Shown in pieces: positions 1 to 7,169 of a DNA stretch of 7,196 nt. Numbering within the stretch: position 1 is the stretch's first letter; each line of letters opens with the position of its first letter. The notes beneath the pieces were generated by a model, which was given only the letters and a program-made list of their open reading frames with translations, had not been told where the DNA came from and did no database searches. The stretch is from Weeksellaceae bacterium. Its GTDB lineage: Bacteria > Bacteroidota > Bacteroidia > Flavobacteriales > Weeksellaceae. The stretch covers positions 1-7,196 of the forward strand of contig JAQVDG010000100.1 of the NCBI GenBank assembly GCA_028698395.1. The letters run 5' to 3'. The translations under genes and the position numbers were made by a program.

Positions 1-688
1 CTCCTGCTCCGGTTTTCCCTAAGGTTCCTAAACCATGTGCATCATCCACCAATAAACGGAAGTTGAATTCTTTTTTTAGTTCACAGATTTCTTTTAATTT
101 CCCTTGTTCTGCCATCATTCCAAAAACGCCTTCGGTAATCACTAAAATTCCTCCTCCGGTTTCTTCTGTTATTTTGGTAGCACGGGTTAAGTTTTTACGT
201 AAACTGTCAATATCATTGTGTTGATAAGTAAATCGTTTTCCGAAATGCAAACGAACTCCGTCCACAATACAAGCATGGCACTCCATATCGTAAACAATAA
301 CATCGTTTTTGCTCACCAAGGAGTCAATGGCAGAAACCATCCCTTGATAGCCGTAATTAACTAAATAGGCAGCTTCTTTTCCTGAAAATTCAGCTAATTC
401 GTTTTCTAATTGTGCATGGTATTTAGTTTGTCCGGTCATTGCACGAGCTCCCATAGGATAAGCCATTCCGTATTTTTCGGCTGCCTCGGCATCTGCTTTT
501 CTTACTTCCGGATGATTAGCCAATCCTAAATAATTGTTCAGACTCCAAACCAATACATCTTTCCCTTTGAACTTCATATGAGGTCCTAATTCTCCTTCTA
601 ATTCCGGAAAAATAAAATAACCTTCTCCGTAATCTGCAAATTGTCCTAACGGACCGGGATTCTGTTTTATTCTGTCAAATATATCCAT
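1..688 (-). CDS. PLP-dependent acyltransferase, AONS/serine palmitoyltransferase family (probable cysteate fatty acyltransferase), partial
   Basis: The first 229 residues are present; the C-terminal part, with the PLP-binding lysine, lies beyond the left edge. The frame is open from ATG at 688 (MDIFDRIKQNPG) to the edge. The family condenses an acyl thioester with an amino acid, with decarboxylation. Visible landmarks are WSLNNYLGLANHP (48-60), PMGARAMTGQT (78-88), the ring-stacking-type His in ECHACIVDG (136-144), and DDAHGLGTLG (215-224), whose Asp contacts the PLP pyridine nitrogen in this fold. Relatives include 8-amino-7-oxononanoate synthase, glycine C-acetyltransferase and serine palmitoyltransferase. 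In Flavobacterium and Capnocytophaga a member of this type uses L-cysteate to make the capnine sulfonolipid base, which affects gliding in Flavobacterium. The cysteine-synthase-like gene just upstream (799-1839) favours that role; this is inference. A palindromic terminator separates the two genes, so it may have its own promoter, but I found no convincing one in the leader. Family assignment is firm, substrate moderate. Confidence 0.85.
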   Translation of the reverse strand, partial: MDIFDRIKQNPGPLGQFADYGEGYFIFPELEGELGPHMKFKGKDVLVWSLNNYLGLANHPEVRKADAEAAEKYGMAYPMGARAMTGQTKYHAQLENELAEFSGKEAAYLVNYGYQGMVSAIDSLVSKNDVIVYDMECHACIVDGVRLHFGKRFTYQHNDIDSLRKNLTRATKITEETGGGILVITEGVFGMMAEQGKLKEICELKKEFNFRLLVDDAHGLGTLGKTGAG

Positions 689-752
689 TTGTTTCTGTTA
701 TTTTTTGTTGTTATTCAATCCTATTTTCAATAGAAGTTCTGTTTTTATGTAC

Positions 753-784
753 ACAAAATGCTCCTCAATTGAGGAGCATTTTGT
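753..784 (-). terminator. 32-bp perfect palindrome, probable intrinsic terminator after the cysteine-synthase-like gene
   Basis: This is a perfect inverted repeat centred between 768 and 769, with arms beginning ACAAAATGCTCCTC around an AATT centre. It starts 14 bases past the TAA stop of the upstream gene. On the minus strand the stem has an A-run on its 5' side and TTTTGT on its 3' side, as in many intrinsic terminators, but no further U-run follows. The richer T tract (785-800) lies on the plus-strand side, so the element may work in both directions or mainly on the plus strand. It would reduce read-through into the acyltransferase gene. Confidence 0.75.
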
Positions 785-798
785 TTTTAATTTTCTTT

Positions 799-1839
799 TT
801 AAACCATTTTTTCAATGCGCTGTATGGTTGCACTGGATTCTAAGCCATTCAAACGACTGTTTGTAAATCCTTGTTCTGCCATCCATTCATCGCTGAATAC
901 TTTGGTAATGTATCTTGAACCGTGATCCGGATAAATCAGCACCACACAATCTCCTTCTTTAAATTCAGAAGCTAACTGTTTGTAGGCTTGAGTTACAGCT
1001 CCACTGGTATATCCTGACATGATTCCTTCTTTTAAAGCAATTTCACGTGTGCGATAGGCACTTTCTTCGTCTGTTACTTTTACAAATTGATCAATTATTT
1101 CAAAATCAGTAGCGGAAGGAACTAAATTTTTTCCTAAACCTTCGATTCTATATGGGTAAATCTCATTTTTATCGATAATACCGGTTTCGTGGTATTTTTT
1201 CAAAATAGAACCATAAGCATCAACGCCTATGATTTTAATATTCGGATTTTGTTCTTTTAAATAGCGTGCTGAACCTGATAAAGTCCCTCCTGTTCCGCAA
1301 CAAGCAATCAGGTGAGTGATTTTACCTTCGGTTTGTTTCCAAAGTTCGGGACCTGTGGTTAAATAATGTGCTTCAACATTTTTTTCATTGAAGTATTGAT
1401 TAATATAAATTGAATTCGGTGTTTCTTCTGCTATTCTTTTTGCAACCTCATAATATGATCTTGGATCATCTGCAGGGACATTAGCGGGACAAATAAAAAC
1501 TTTAGCTCCCAAAGCCTTTAAGTATGCTATTTTTTCACCTTTTGTTTTGTCTGATACGGCTAAAATGCACTTGTATCCTTTGATAATGCTAACCATAGCT
1601 ACGCTGAAACCTGTATTTCCTGAAGTGGTTTCTACAATGGTAGCTCCTGGTTGAATGAGTCCTTCTTTTTCTGCTTCTTCAATAATGTGTAAAGCGATGC
1701 GATCTTTGGTCGAGTGTCCGGGGTTGTAACTTTCTAACTTAGCGTAAACCTCACCTGGAATTTCTTGGCCTATTTTGTTTAATTTAACTAATGGTGTATT
1801 ACCAATCAGCTCTAAAACGTTGTTATAAGTTCCAGTCAT
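799..1839 (-). CDS. PLP-dependent cysteine synthase family protein (probable cysteate synthase)
   Basis: A complete 346-residue fold-type II PLP enzyme of the cysteine synthase / cystathionine beta-synthase family. It starts ELIGNTPLVKL, then carries NPGHSTKDR with the PLP lysine at about K45, the substrate loop TTSGNTG (71-77), the phosphate-binding CGTGGTLSG (181-189) and PDHGSRY (304-310); the following TKVFSDEWM resembles cystathionine beta-synthase. Such enzymes beta-replace O-acetyl- or O-phosphoserine with a sulfur nucleophile. In sulfonolipid-making Bacteroidota a paralogue uses sulfite to make L-cysteate, and the acyltransferase next downstream (1-688) suggests that role here. Plain cysteine or cystathionine synthesis remains possible. 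The ATG at 1839 is preferred over a TTG at 1869: it gives the normal family N-terminus, and the TTG lies inside a -7-like box. The gene is about 120 bases from the GlmU-like gene, with no clear terminator between, so some read-through is possible. Confidence 0.88.
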   Translation of the reverse strand: MTGTYNNVLELIGNTPLVKLNKIGQEIPGEVYAKLESYNPGHSTKDRIALHIIEEAEKEGLIQPGATIVETTSGNTGFSVAMVSIIKGYKCILAVSDKTKGEKIAYLKALGAKVFICPANVPADDPRSYYEVAKRIAEETPNSIYINQYFNEKNVEAHYLTTGPELWKQTEGKITHLIACCGTGGTLSGSARYLKEQNPNIKIIGVDAYGSILKKYHETGIIDKNEIYPYRIEGLGKNLVPSATDFEIIDQFVKVTDEESAYRTREIALKEGIMSGYTSGAVTQAYKQLASEFKEGDCVVLIYPDHGSRYITKVFSDEWMAEQGFTNSRLNGLESSATIQRIEKMV

Positions 1840-1866
1840 TACATTTAGTTCTTTACTTACAGTCGG

Positions 1867-1874
1867 CAAATTTA
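1867..1874 (-). promoter_or_regulatory. Possible Bacteroidetes -7 box for the cysteine-synthase-like gene
   Basis: On the minus strand this reads TAAATTTG, an exact match to the TAnnTTTG -7 consensus of Bacteroidota promoters. Initiation a few bases downstream would give a leader of about 25 bases before ATG 1839. There is no TTG at the usual -33 distance, only a TTA about 20 bases upstream, and the region is so AT-rich that a chance match is plausible. Confidence 0.35.
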
Positions 1875-1959
1875 ATAATTTTTTATCTAATTTTTAAGTT
1901 TAAGTTAAAAACCTCAAAATCAGATACAATTCCTTTCTAAGTTTGCTTTATGTAATTCA

Positions 1960-3126
1960 TTAATACTCTGTATGTTTTAAATAAATATGCTTCACTATTT
2001 TTTTTTCGTTTTCAGTTAATTTTTCTTTTCTTCTCTCCATCATTTTTTGTGCTGATTCATAACATTTCTCTAAATTAAAACGTTCTGAATCGGCTTCTCC
2101 TCCCCAACTAAATGAAGGAATAAACTTAGGCGGGAAATCGGCTGTAAAAATATTGGCTGAAATTCCAACTACCGTTCCTGTATTAAAACGTGTAGAAATA
2201 GCCGATTTTGAAAAATCGCCCATCACAAGTCCACAAAATTGTAAACCTGTATCTAAATATTTCTGAGTCGAATAATCCCAAACCCGAACTCCGGAATAAT
2301 TATTTTTTAAATTAGACGTATTGGTATCTGCGCCTAAATTGCACCATTCACCAATCACGGAATTTCCTAAAAACCCGTCGTGTCATTTATTAGAATATGC
2401 CATAAAAATGGAATTATTCACCTCTCCTCCTACTTTACAATGGGGACCTATGGTTGTTCCCGGATAAATCTTAGCTCCCATATTAATTTTAGCTTCTTCA
2501 CACAATGCCAATCCACCACGAAGCATACTTCCTTCCATCACTTCTGCATTTTTTCCAATATAAATCGGTCCTTCTTTAGCATTTAAAATGGAAAACTCTA
2601 CCGTGGCACCTTCTTCTATGAAGATATTTTTCGCATTGAGAACACCATTAGTTGAAGATATTTTTTGAGAAACTCGTCCTTTTGTTATAAAATCATAATC
2701 CGATTTTAGTGCATACGAATTGTATTGAAATAAATCCCACGAACGATTAATTTTCACAAATCCACCTTCAAATTCTTGTTTTCCGGTCAAAGAATCTGCT
2801 TTATGAAAGTCTTCCAAAGTCAATTTTCCGGCAATCAATTGAGCATTGTGCCAAAGCGTTTCGCCTTCTTTTAATTTTTCGATACATTCTTTGATTAAGT
2901 GTGACGGAAAAAAAGCCGGATTGATAAATAAATTGATTTTTTCGGTATGAAGTGGGTATTTTTCTGAAAGATAATCCCGGGTTAAATAAGAATAATTTCC
3001 TCTGATGAGTTGTTCCCAACGTTCTCTGAATGTAAAAATACCCATTCGCAATTCAGCAAAAGGTTTTGTTAATGTCAAAGGACGAAGGTTTTCCCATTCA
3101 ATTCCATCAAAAAGAATTATATTCAT
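1960..3126 (-). pseudogene. GlmU-family sugar nucleotidyltransferase/acyltransferase, interrupted by an in-frame TGA
   Basis: One 388-codon gene is split by a single TGA at codon 248 (2383-2385) into 247 codons before and 140 after, with no change of frame. The N-terminus (MNIILFDG, then LRPLTLTKPFAELRMGI) is the degenerate nucleotidyltransferase domain of the Bacteroidetes-type GlmU family; the usual GlmU glycine-rich LAAGxGTRM loop is absent. From about residue 161 a left-handed beta-helix begins (for example YIGKNAEVMEGSML, YPGTTIGPHCKVGG). After the stop it continues HDGFLGNSVIGEWCNLGADT and NLKNNY, which aligns by eye with the GlmU acetyltransferase active site (AGHLTYLGD, then NIGAGTITCNYDG), placing H249 at the catalytic histidine. 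Relatives are expected to have SNKGHDGFLG, so one substitution, GGA to TGA, explains the break. The family is the likely route to UDP-GlcNAc in this phylum. If the stop is real, the product loses half the beta-helix and the active site; it could also be a sequencing error. Confidence 0.85.
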
Positions 3127-3132
3127 TCAGGA

Positions 3133-3140
3133 AGTATTTT
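3133..3140 (-). promoter_or_regulatory. Possible Bacteroidetes -7 box for the GlmU-like gene
   Basis: The minus strand reads TAAATTTG, matching TAnnTTTG, and ends 6 bases before the ATG at 3126. The leader would be very short or absent. No TTG sits at -33. The surroundings are almost entirely A and T, so this is a weak call. Confidence 0.25.
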
Positions 3141-3172
3141 TACAAATTTAAAATTTATTTTAAAAGTTTATT

Positions 3173-3204
3173 AAAAAAGTGATTATAAATCTGTTTGAGA
3201 TTTA
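3173..3204 (-). terminator. Weak candidate terminator after the 604-residue gene
   Basis: On the minus strand a 7-bp stem TAAATCT/AGATTTA with loop CAAAC (3186-3204) lies 55 bases past the TAA at 3260. It is followed seven bases later by a run of six T (3173-3178). The stem has only one G-C pair and is offset from the T run, so efficiency would be low. It is the best candidate in the 133-base gap. Confidence 0.3.
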
Positions 3205-3259
3205 CTTTCTCCTTAATTCATTGCTGAAAATCAAACAATTAGTTTTTACTGGTTTTGAT

Positions 3260-5074
3260 TTAGGCAAAAGAAACTTGTGGAATTTCAATTCGTTGTATTT
3301 TTTCTTCCCAAGCATTCAATGATTGAATGGATTTTTGTCGGTATTCTTCTGTTTCCAAATACATTTTAGTCATTATTCCTTTATAATAATCGACACCTTC
3401 CAATAAAGAATTTTTGAAGTTCTCAAAATACTTAATTTGCTTGGTTGTCCATTCATTCAGTGATTTATTCATTTCTTTTTTCAAATGATTTACATACATT
3501 TCCAATTCATTAATGAACATGTTTTCTCTGTTTAACTGATTCAAAATCATAGCTCTACCGTAGATGTGGTCAACCATTTGTTTCAGTGAAAAAGTTCCGG
3601 AGAAATAGGCTAAATTCGGTCCCGGACAAATGGATACTGCTTTAATTTGTTTGGGTTTAGCGGCATCGTTTGCTAATAAAGCCGGAACTGCCAAACCTTC
3701 GCACAAACATTCTTTTTCAAGTATTTTTTTACTTTTTTCGTCAAATTCTTCTTGAGAAACAGCCGTTTCTTCTAATTCTTTTAATTTTAGATCTTGGTAC
3801 TGACGTGATGCTGTACAAATGCTTTTTTCGGTAAATTCATTATTAAACGTCAAAAACTTCTTCAAACACGGACTTCCCGGTCGGTTTTTATCCACTCTTT
3901 CTTGTATCAATTGCTGATTGGAAGTATTTCTTAAATTATTAAAAGGAACACCCAAAGGTGAAGCATCGCTTAAATAATAATCTTCTTTTTTTGCAGTTGC
4001 TAATTGCTGCAAAGTGGATTCATCTAAATTAGTGGCTTCGGGAACCAATAAAAAAGGACTGCCCCAACCTGCAGAATCAACTTGGTAATAATCCAATAAA
4101 AACTGTTGTTCGTTAGCGGTTCCGATTCCTCCTTGTACGGTTAAACGAGTCAATGGAATTTCTTTAAAATTCTGAATTCCTTTGTTTTTCAAAGCTGTTT
4201 GGCAAATGGAAAAAAGTTCGGTTTGAAGTTCTTCTTTTTTAGTTTTGAATTCTTCTAAAATCGGTCCTAATAACTTTCCGTCGGTTGCAAAAGCATGTCC
4301 ACCGCAATTTAATCCGGATTCAATTCGGAATTCAGAAACCCAAAGTCCTTTTTTGGCTAATATTTTTCCTTGAATTAAAGCAGAACGAAAATCGCTTACT
4401 TTTAAAATAATTCGTTTTTTTAAGTAGGAATTTTCATCGGGATAAAAATCATTAAATTCCTCAAAATAAGTGTATAATCTCGGATTTAATCCGGCACTTA
4501 AAATAACGGCTGCATCCAAATCGCTATTGGCAAATCCGCGCAATGCTGCCATGGCATCGTTATAAATTTCGGGTAAAGCATTTCCTTTTGAATCGTAATT
4601 TACCGTATCGACTTTTGCCATTATATTCACATCAATTGCTCCACAACGAAGTTGGTCTTTTAACTCGTTTTGAAGTTTTTCTTTTTGAACCGAATCGTTT
4701 TCTTTCTCCATCTTTTTGTACAATAATTTTATGGGAGAAGTTTCGGGTAACAATTCAAAATATTTATGTAAATCCAATTTTTGTTCAAATTTCTGATTTT
4801 TTAATTTTTGAAATTTGTCTTTCACCATGGAATTGACCAAATTAAGGTAATCGGTGATTCGTCCGGCCCGGTAATCATTATCTTTTTTAGTAATCGGTTG
4901 ATAAATCCGTCCTAAAGTTGTATAATAATATTCGCGCATTTGTTCGATGATAATATCATCCACAATGGAAATCACGGAATCAATACCGTATTTTGCGACT
5001 TTCACCGGTGTATCAAGTGTAAACCCAATTCCCATTACCGGAATATGAAAACGATGATAGTTGTTCTTCTGCAT
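3260..5074 (-). CDS. Uncharacterised 604-residue protein, possible FMN-type TIM-barrel oxidoreductase
   Basis: I do not recognise a named family. The sequence is intact, with ATG at 5074 after an A-rich leader and TAA at 3260. The N-terminus (IPVMGIGFTLDTPVKVAKYG, 11-30, then IDSVISIVDD) looks like the first strands of a TIM barrel. Later segments recall the nitronate monooxygenase / enoyl-reductase (PfaD-like) group: SGLNCGGHAF (253-262) resembles its AGGH motif, and LTVQGGIGTANE (311-322) followed by VDSAGWGSPFLLVPEAT resembles its AAGGI and phosphate-binding region. This is by eye and unproven. Two insertions are charged and probably helical (about 60-140 and 270-300). Five cysteines follow the barrel-like part (C403, C420, C456, C458, C483), in contexts such as SPCLKKF, ECLCEGL and SICPGPNLAY, and could bind metal or a cluster. 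Residues 510-595 are helical and charged, possibly a coiled coil. There is no signal peptide or membrane segment, so it is probably cytoplasmic. It appears to be its own transcription unit. Confidence 0.8.
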   Translation of the reverse strand: MQKNNYHRFHIPVMGIGFTLDTPVKVAKYGIDSVISIVDDIIIEQMREYYYTTLGRIYQPITKKDNDYRAGRITDYLNLVNSMVKDKFQKLKNQKFEQKLDLHKYFELLPETSPIKLLYKKMEKENDSVQKEKLQNELKDQLRCGAIDVNIMAKVDTVNYDSKGNALPEIYNDAMAALRGFANSDLDAAVILSAGLNPRLYTYFEEFNDFYPDENSYLKKRIILKVSDFRSALIQGKILAKKGLWVSEFRIESGLNCGGHAFATDGKLLGPILEEFKTKKEELQTELFSICQTALKNKGIQNFKEIPLTRLTVQGGIGTANEQQFLLDYYQVDSAGWGSPFLLVPEATNLDESTLQQLATAKKEDYYLSDASPLGVPFNNLRNTSNQQLIQERVDKNRPGSPCLKKFLTFNNEFTEKSICTASRQYQDLKLKELEETAVSQEEFDEKSKKILEKECLCEGLAVPALLANDAAKPKQIKAVSICPGPNLAYFSGTFSLKQMVDHIYGRAMILNQLNRENMFINELEMYVNHLKKEMNKSLNEWTTKQIKYFENFKNSLLEGVDYYKGIMTKMYLETEEYRQKSIQSLNAWEEKIQRIEIPQVSFA

Positions 5075-5118
5075 TATTTTTTATTTATTTTGATGGATAG
5101 AAAAATAAAAAACTTCTT

Positions 5119-5143
5119 AAAAAATAGCTTTGCTGCAAAACTA
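5119..5143 (-). promoter_or_regulatory. -7-like box inside a hairpin followed by six T, upstream of the 604-residue gene
   Basis: The minus strand at 5143-5136 reads TAGTTTTG and continues CAGCAAAG, the typical look of a Bacteroidota -7 box (TAnnTTTG, often followed by C). TTA stands in for the -33 TTG with 19 bases between. Initiation here would give a leader of about 55-60 bases. The same bases form an 8-bp stem, TAGTTTTG against CAAAGCTA with one G-U pair and loop CAG, followed by six T (5124-5119), which is terminator- or attenuator-like. The promoter reading seems more likely; if transcription starts within the stem, the hairpin never forms. Confidence 0.4.
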
Positions 5144-5307
5144 CTTAATTTTAATCACAATATAATACTTAGAGGTCTTATAATTTTGTTATTTTCTTAT
5201 AAAAACAAAAAATTATCGATTTTTCAATCTTTTTAAAAGTTTCTATTTTGAAAAATATAGGGCAAATTTGAAATGCTTACTTGACTAAAAATTAGAAATC
5301 CAATACT

Positions 5308-5331
5308 AAAAAAACTCTCTGAATCAGAGAG
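5308..5331 (-). terminator. Intrinsic terminator after the DEAD-box helicase gene
   Basis: On the minus strand a 7-bp perfect stem CTCTCTG/CAGAGAG with loop ATT (5331-5315) is directly followed by seven T (5314-5308). It lies 36 bases past the helicase stop codon. Stem, tight loop and immediate T run make this the clearest terminator in the window. It insulates the helicase from the 604-residue gene downstream. Confidence 0.85.
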
Positions 5332-5367
5332 CTTCCCTATTATTTTAATCAAAATGAAACCAAAGAA

Positions 5368-7124
5368 TTATCTTCTTCCTCCTCTGCCTCCACTTCCATT
5401 TCTTCGTTTTTTATCTTTTGATTTGAATCCTCCAAAATCAGAATTACGACTTTTAAAATTCGAACTTCCTTTTCTGGTTTTTTTCTCAAATTGACCACGA
5501 TCGGAACGTTTTTCTCTTTTTTCCTTCTTGTCAATCGGATTAGAAACCTGAACTTCCACTTCTTCATTAGCAAAAGCTTTCAGAATTATTTGTTCATATT
5601 CGCTATCAGCTTCAAAAAACGAAAAATTTCTCAAAATCTCAATTTCTCCAATTTTAATATCCCGTGTATGGGTTACGTCATTGATTAGCCCAATCAAATT
5701 TGGAGCTTTTAATTTTTGTTTTTGTCCAATTCCGATATAAAAACGAGTGAATCCGCGTACATTTCCGTGTTTGCTGTCTCGCTCTTTTCTTCCGGATTCG
5801 CTTACATTTAAATCCGGTGCATTTTTATAATAGTCAAGATATGTATTGAATTCTGCTGCTACAAATCGTTTTAGAAGCTCTTCTCTGTCCATCCATGCTA
5901 ATTTTTTAGCAATAGTTTCCATATAAGGTTCAATTTGAGCTTCGTTTACTTCAATTTTTTCAATCTTATTAATGGATGCAAACAAGCGTTTTTCCACAAT
6001 TTCTTGTCCGCTTGGAACCGGTTTATGTTCAAATTTCTTATGAATTAATTTTTCTAATTCCTTGATTCTTCGTCCTTCTCTGGAATGAGCGATGACAATT
6101 GAAATTCCTTTGTTTCCGGCACGACCTGTACGACCGCTTCTGTGTACGTAAATTTCAGGATCATCCGGTAAATTATAATTAATAACGTGTGTGAGTTCAT
6201 TTACGTCGATTCCCCGAGCCGCTACATCTGTTGCTACCAATAACTGAAGTTGTCTTCTTCTGAATTTTTCCATTACGGTATCACGCTGTGCCTGCGATAA
6301 ATCACCGTGCAAAGCATCAGCATTATAACCATCCTGAATCAATGAATCGGCAATCTCTTTGGCTTCTCTCCTTGTTCGACAAAAAACAATTCCGTAAACA
6401 TCCGGATTGATGTCTGCAATTCGTTTTAATGCTAAATAACGGTCGCTTGCACGAACCATATAGTACTGATGCTCAACATCATTAGAAGCCTCATTAGTTT
6501 TTCCGATTGAAATTTCAACGGGCTGATACATATATTCGGAAGCGATTCTACGAACTTCATTAGGCATGGTTGCTGAAAATAATAAAGTTTGTTTTTCGGC
6601 CGGAGTTCCTTCTAAAATTGAATCAATATCATCTCGGAATCCCATATTCAGCATTTCATCAGCTTCGTCCAAAACCAACCAATCGATATGATTGATTTTC
6701 AAAGCTTTTCTTTCGATTAAATCCAAAGTACGACCGGGAGTCCCAACCACAATTTGAGGGTTTCTTTTCAATCCGTCCAATTGCTTTTTTATATCAGCTC
6801 CTCCATAAACCGCTAAAATCTTAAGTGCCGAAAGATGATTTGCATATTTTTCTAAATCTTTGGTAATCTGCAAACAAAGTTCACGAGTTGGACAAAGAAT
6901 TATCGCCTGAATAGTCCGACTTTCTGAATCAATTTTTTCCAAAATCGGCAAACCAAATGCAGCGGTTTTTCCGGTTCCGGTTTGTGCCAAAGCGATTAAG
7001 TCTTTCTCTGAGGTTAAAATGTGGGGAATTGCTTGTTTTTGAACGGGAGTCGGTTCTACAAAACCCAATTATGGACAGCCTCTAACAGGCTTTCATTCAA
7101 GCCCATTTCTTTAAATGTATTCAT
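5368..7124 (-). pseudogene. DEAD-box ATP-dependent RNA helicase, frameshifted near the N-terminus
   Basis: Restoring one base gives a 585-residue DeaD/CsdA-like helicase that unwinds RNA for ribosome assembly or decay, often cold-induced. From ATG 7124 the frame reads MNTFKEMGLNESLLEAVHN, then needs a shift at about 7068 to join LGFVEPTPVQ. The observed CATAATTGGG is one T short of CATAATTTGGG; unshifted, it ends at TAG (7056-7058) after 22 codons. In restored numbering: Q motif 21-34, AQTGTGKT 47-54, PTREL 79-83, TPGR 129-132, DEAD 153-156, SAT 184-186, ATDVAARGIDV 298-308, HRSGRTGRAG 328-337. A DbpA-type RNA-binding domain follows (about 458-510, with TRFYIGIGQK), then a Lys/Arg-rich tail ending GSGGRGGRR. 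All motifs are intact, so the lesion is recent or a base-calling error. An alternative TTG at 7068 has no ribosome site and loses the N-terminal 19 residues but would keep the whole core. Confidence 0.88.
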
Positions 7125-7140
7125 TTTATTTTTTTATTTG

Positions 7141-7169
7141 CCGGTTTGCAATCATTTTTTTCACACCGG
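7141..7169 (-). other. Possible hairpin in the helicase 5' leader
   Basis: The minus strand has arms CCGGTGTG and CAAACCGG (7 of 8 pairs) around a 13-base A-rich loop, 16 bases upstream of the ATG at 7124. It has no T run on either side, so it is unlikely to be a terminator. It is unusually GC-rich for this DNA. A leader structure or operator is conceivable, but the window ends too soon to place the promoter. Confidence 0.35.

Noticed and set aside
689..752. Promoter for the partial acyltransferase gene
   Set aside because: The leader has only a poor match (TAGGATTG) to the TAnnTTTG box and no properly spaced TTG, so none was called.
1840..1869. Ten-codon N-terminal extension of the synthase from a TTG at 1869
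   Set aside because: The TTG lies within a TAAATTTG -7-like box and has no ribosome site, while the ATG at 1839 gives the usual family N-terminus.
2383..2385. TGA read as glycine by an alternative genetic code, or as selenocysteine
   Set aside because: UGA-as-glycine is known from Gracilibacteria-type lineages, but the genes here are flavobacterial, use ordinary GGN codons for glycine throughout, and have no other in-frame TGA. The expected residue is glycine, not cysteine or selenocysteine, and no selenocysteine-type context is evident.
2380..2586. Plus-strand open frame of 68 codons; similar plus-strand frames lie at 4543-4836, 4940-5236 and 5491-5688
   Set aside because: They are antisense to well-supported genes or run through AT-rich leader DNA. 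None has recognisable motifs or a plausible start context.
2801..3019. Minus-strand open frame of 72 codons; another of 74 codons lies at 5349-5573
   Set aside because: Both are alternate-frame shadows of the GlmU-like gene and of the Lys/Arg-rich tail of the helicase.
3228..3261. AT-rich inverted repeat (AAATCAAA/TTTGATTT) overlapping the stop of the 604-residue gene
   Set aside because: The stem has one G-C pair and an 18-base loop, with no T run of note after it. It is too weak to call a terminator.
7056..7070. Programmed ribosomal frameshift in the helicase gene
   Set aside because: There is no slippery heptamer at the junction, no clear stimulatory structure, and no family precedent. 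A missing T explains the break more simply.
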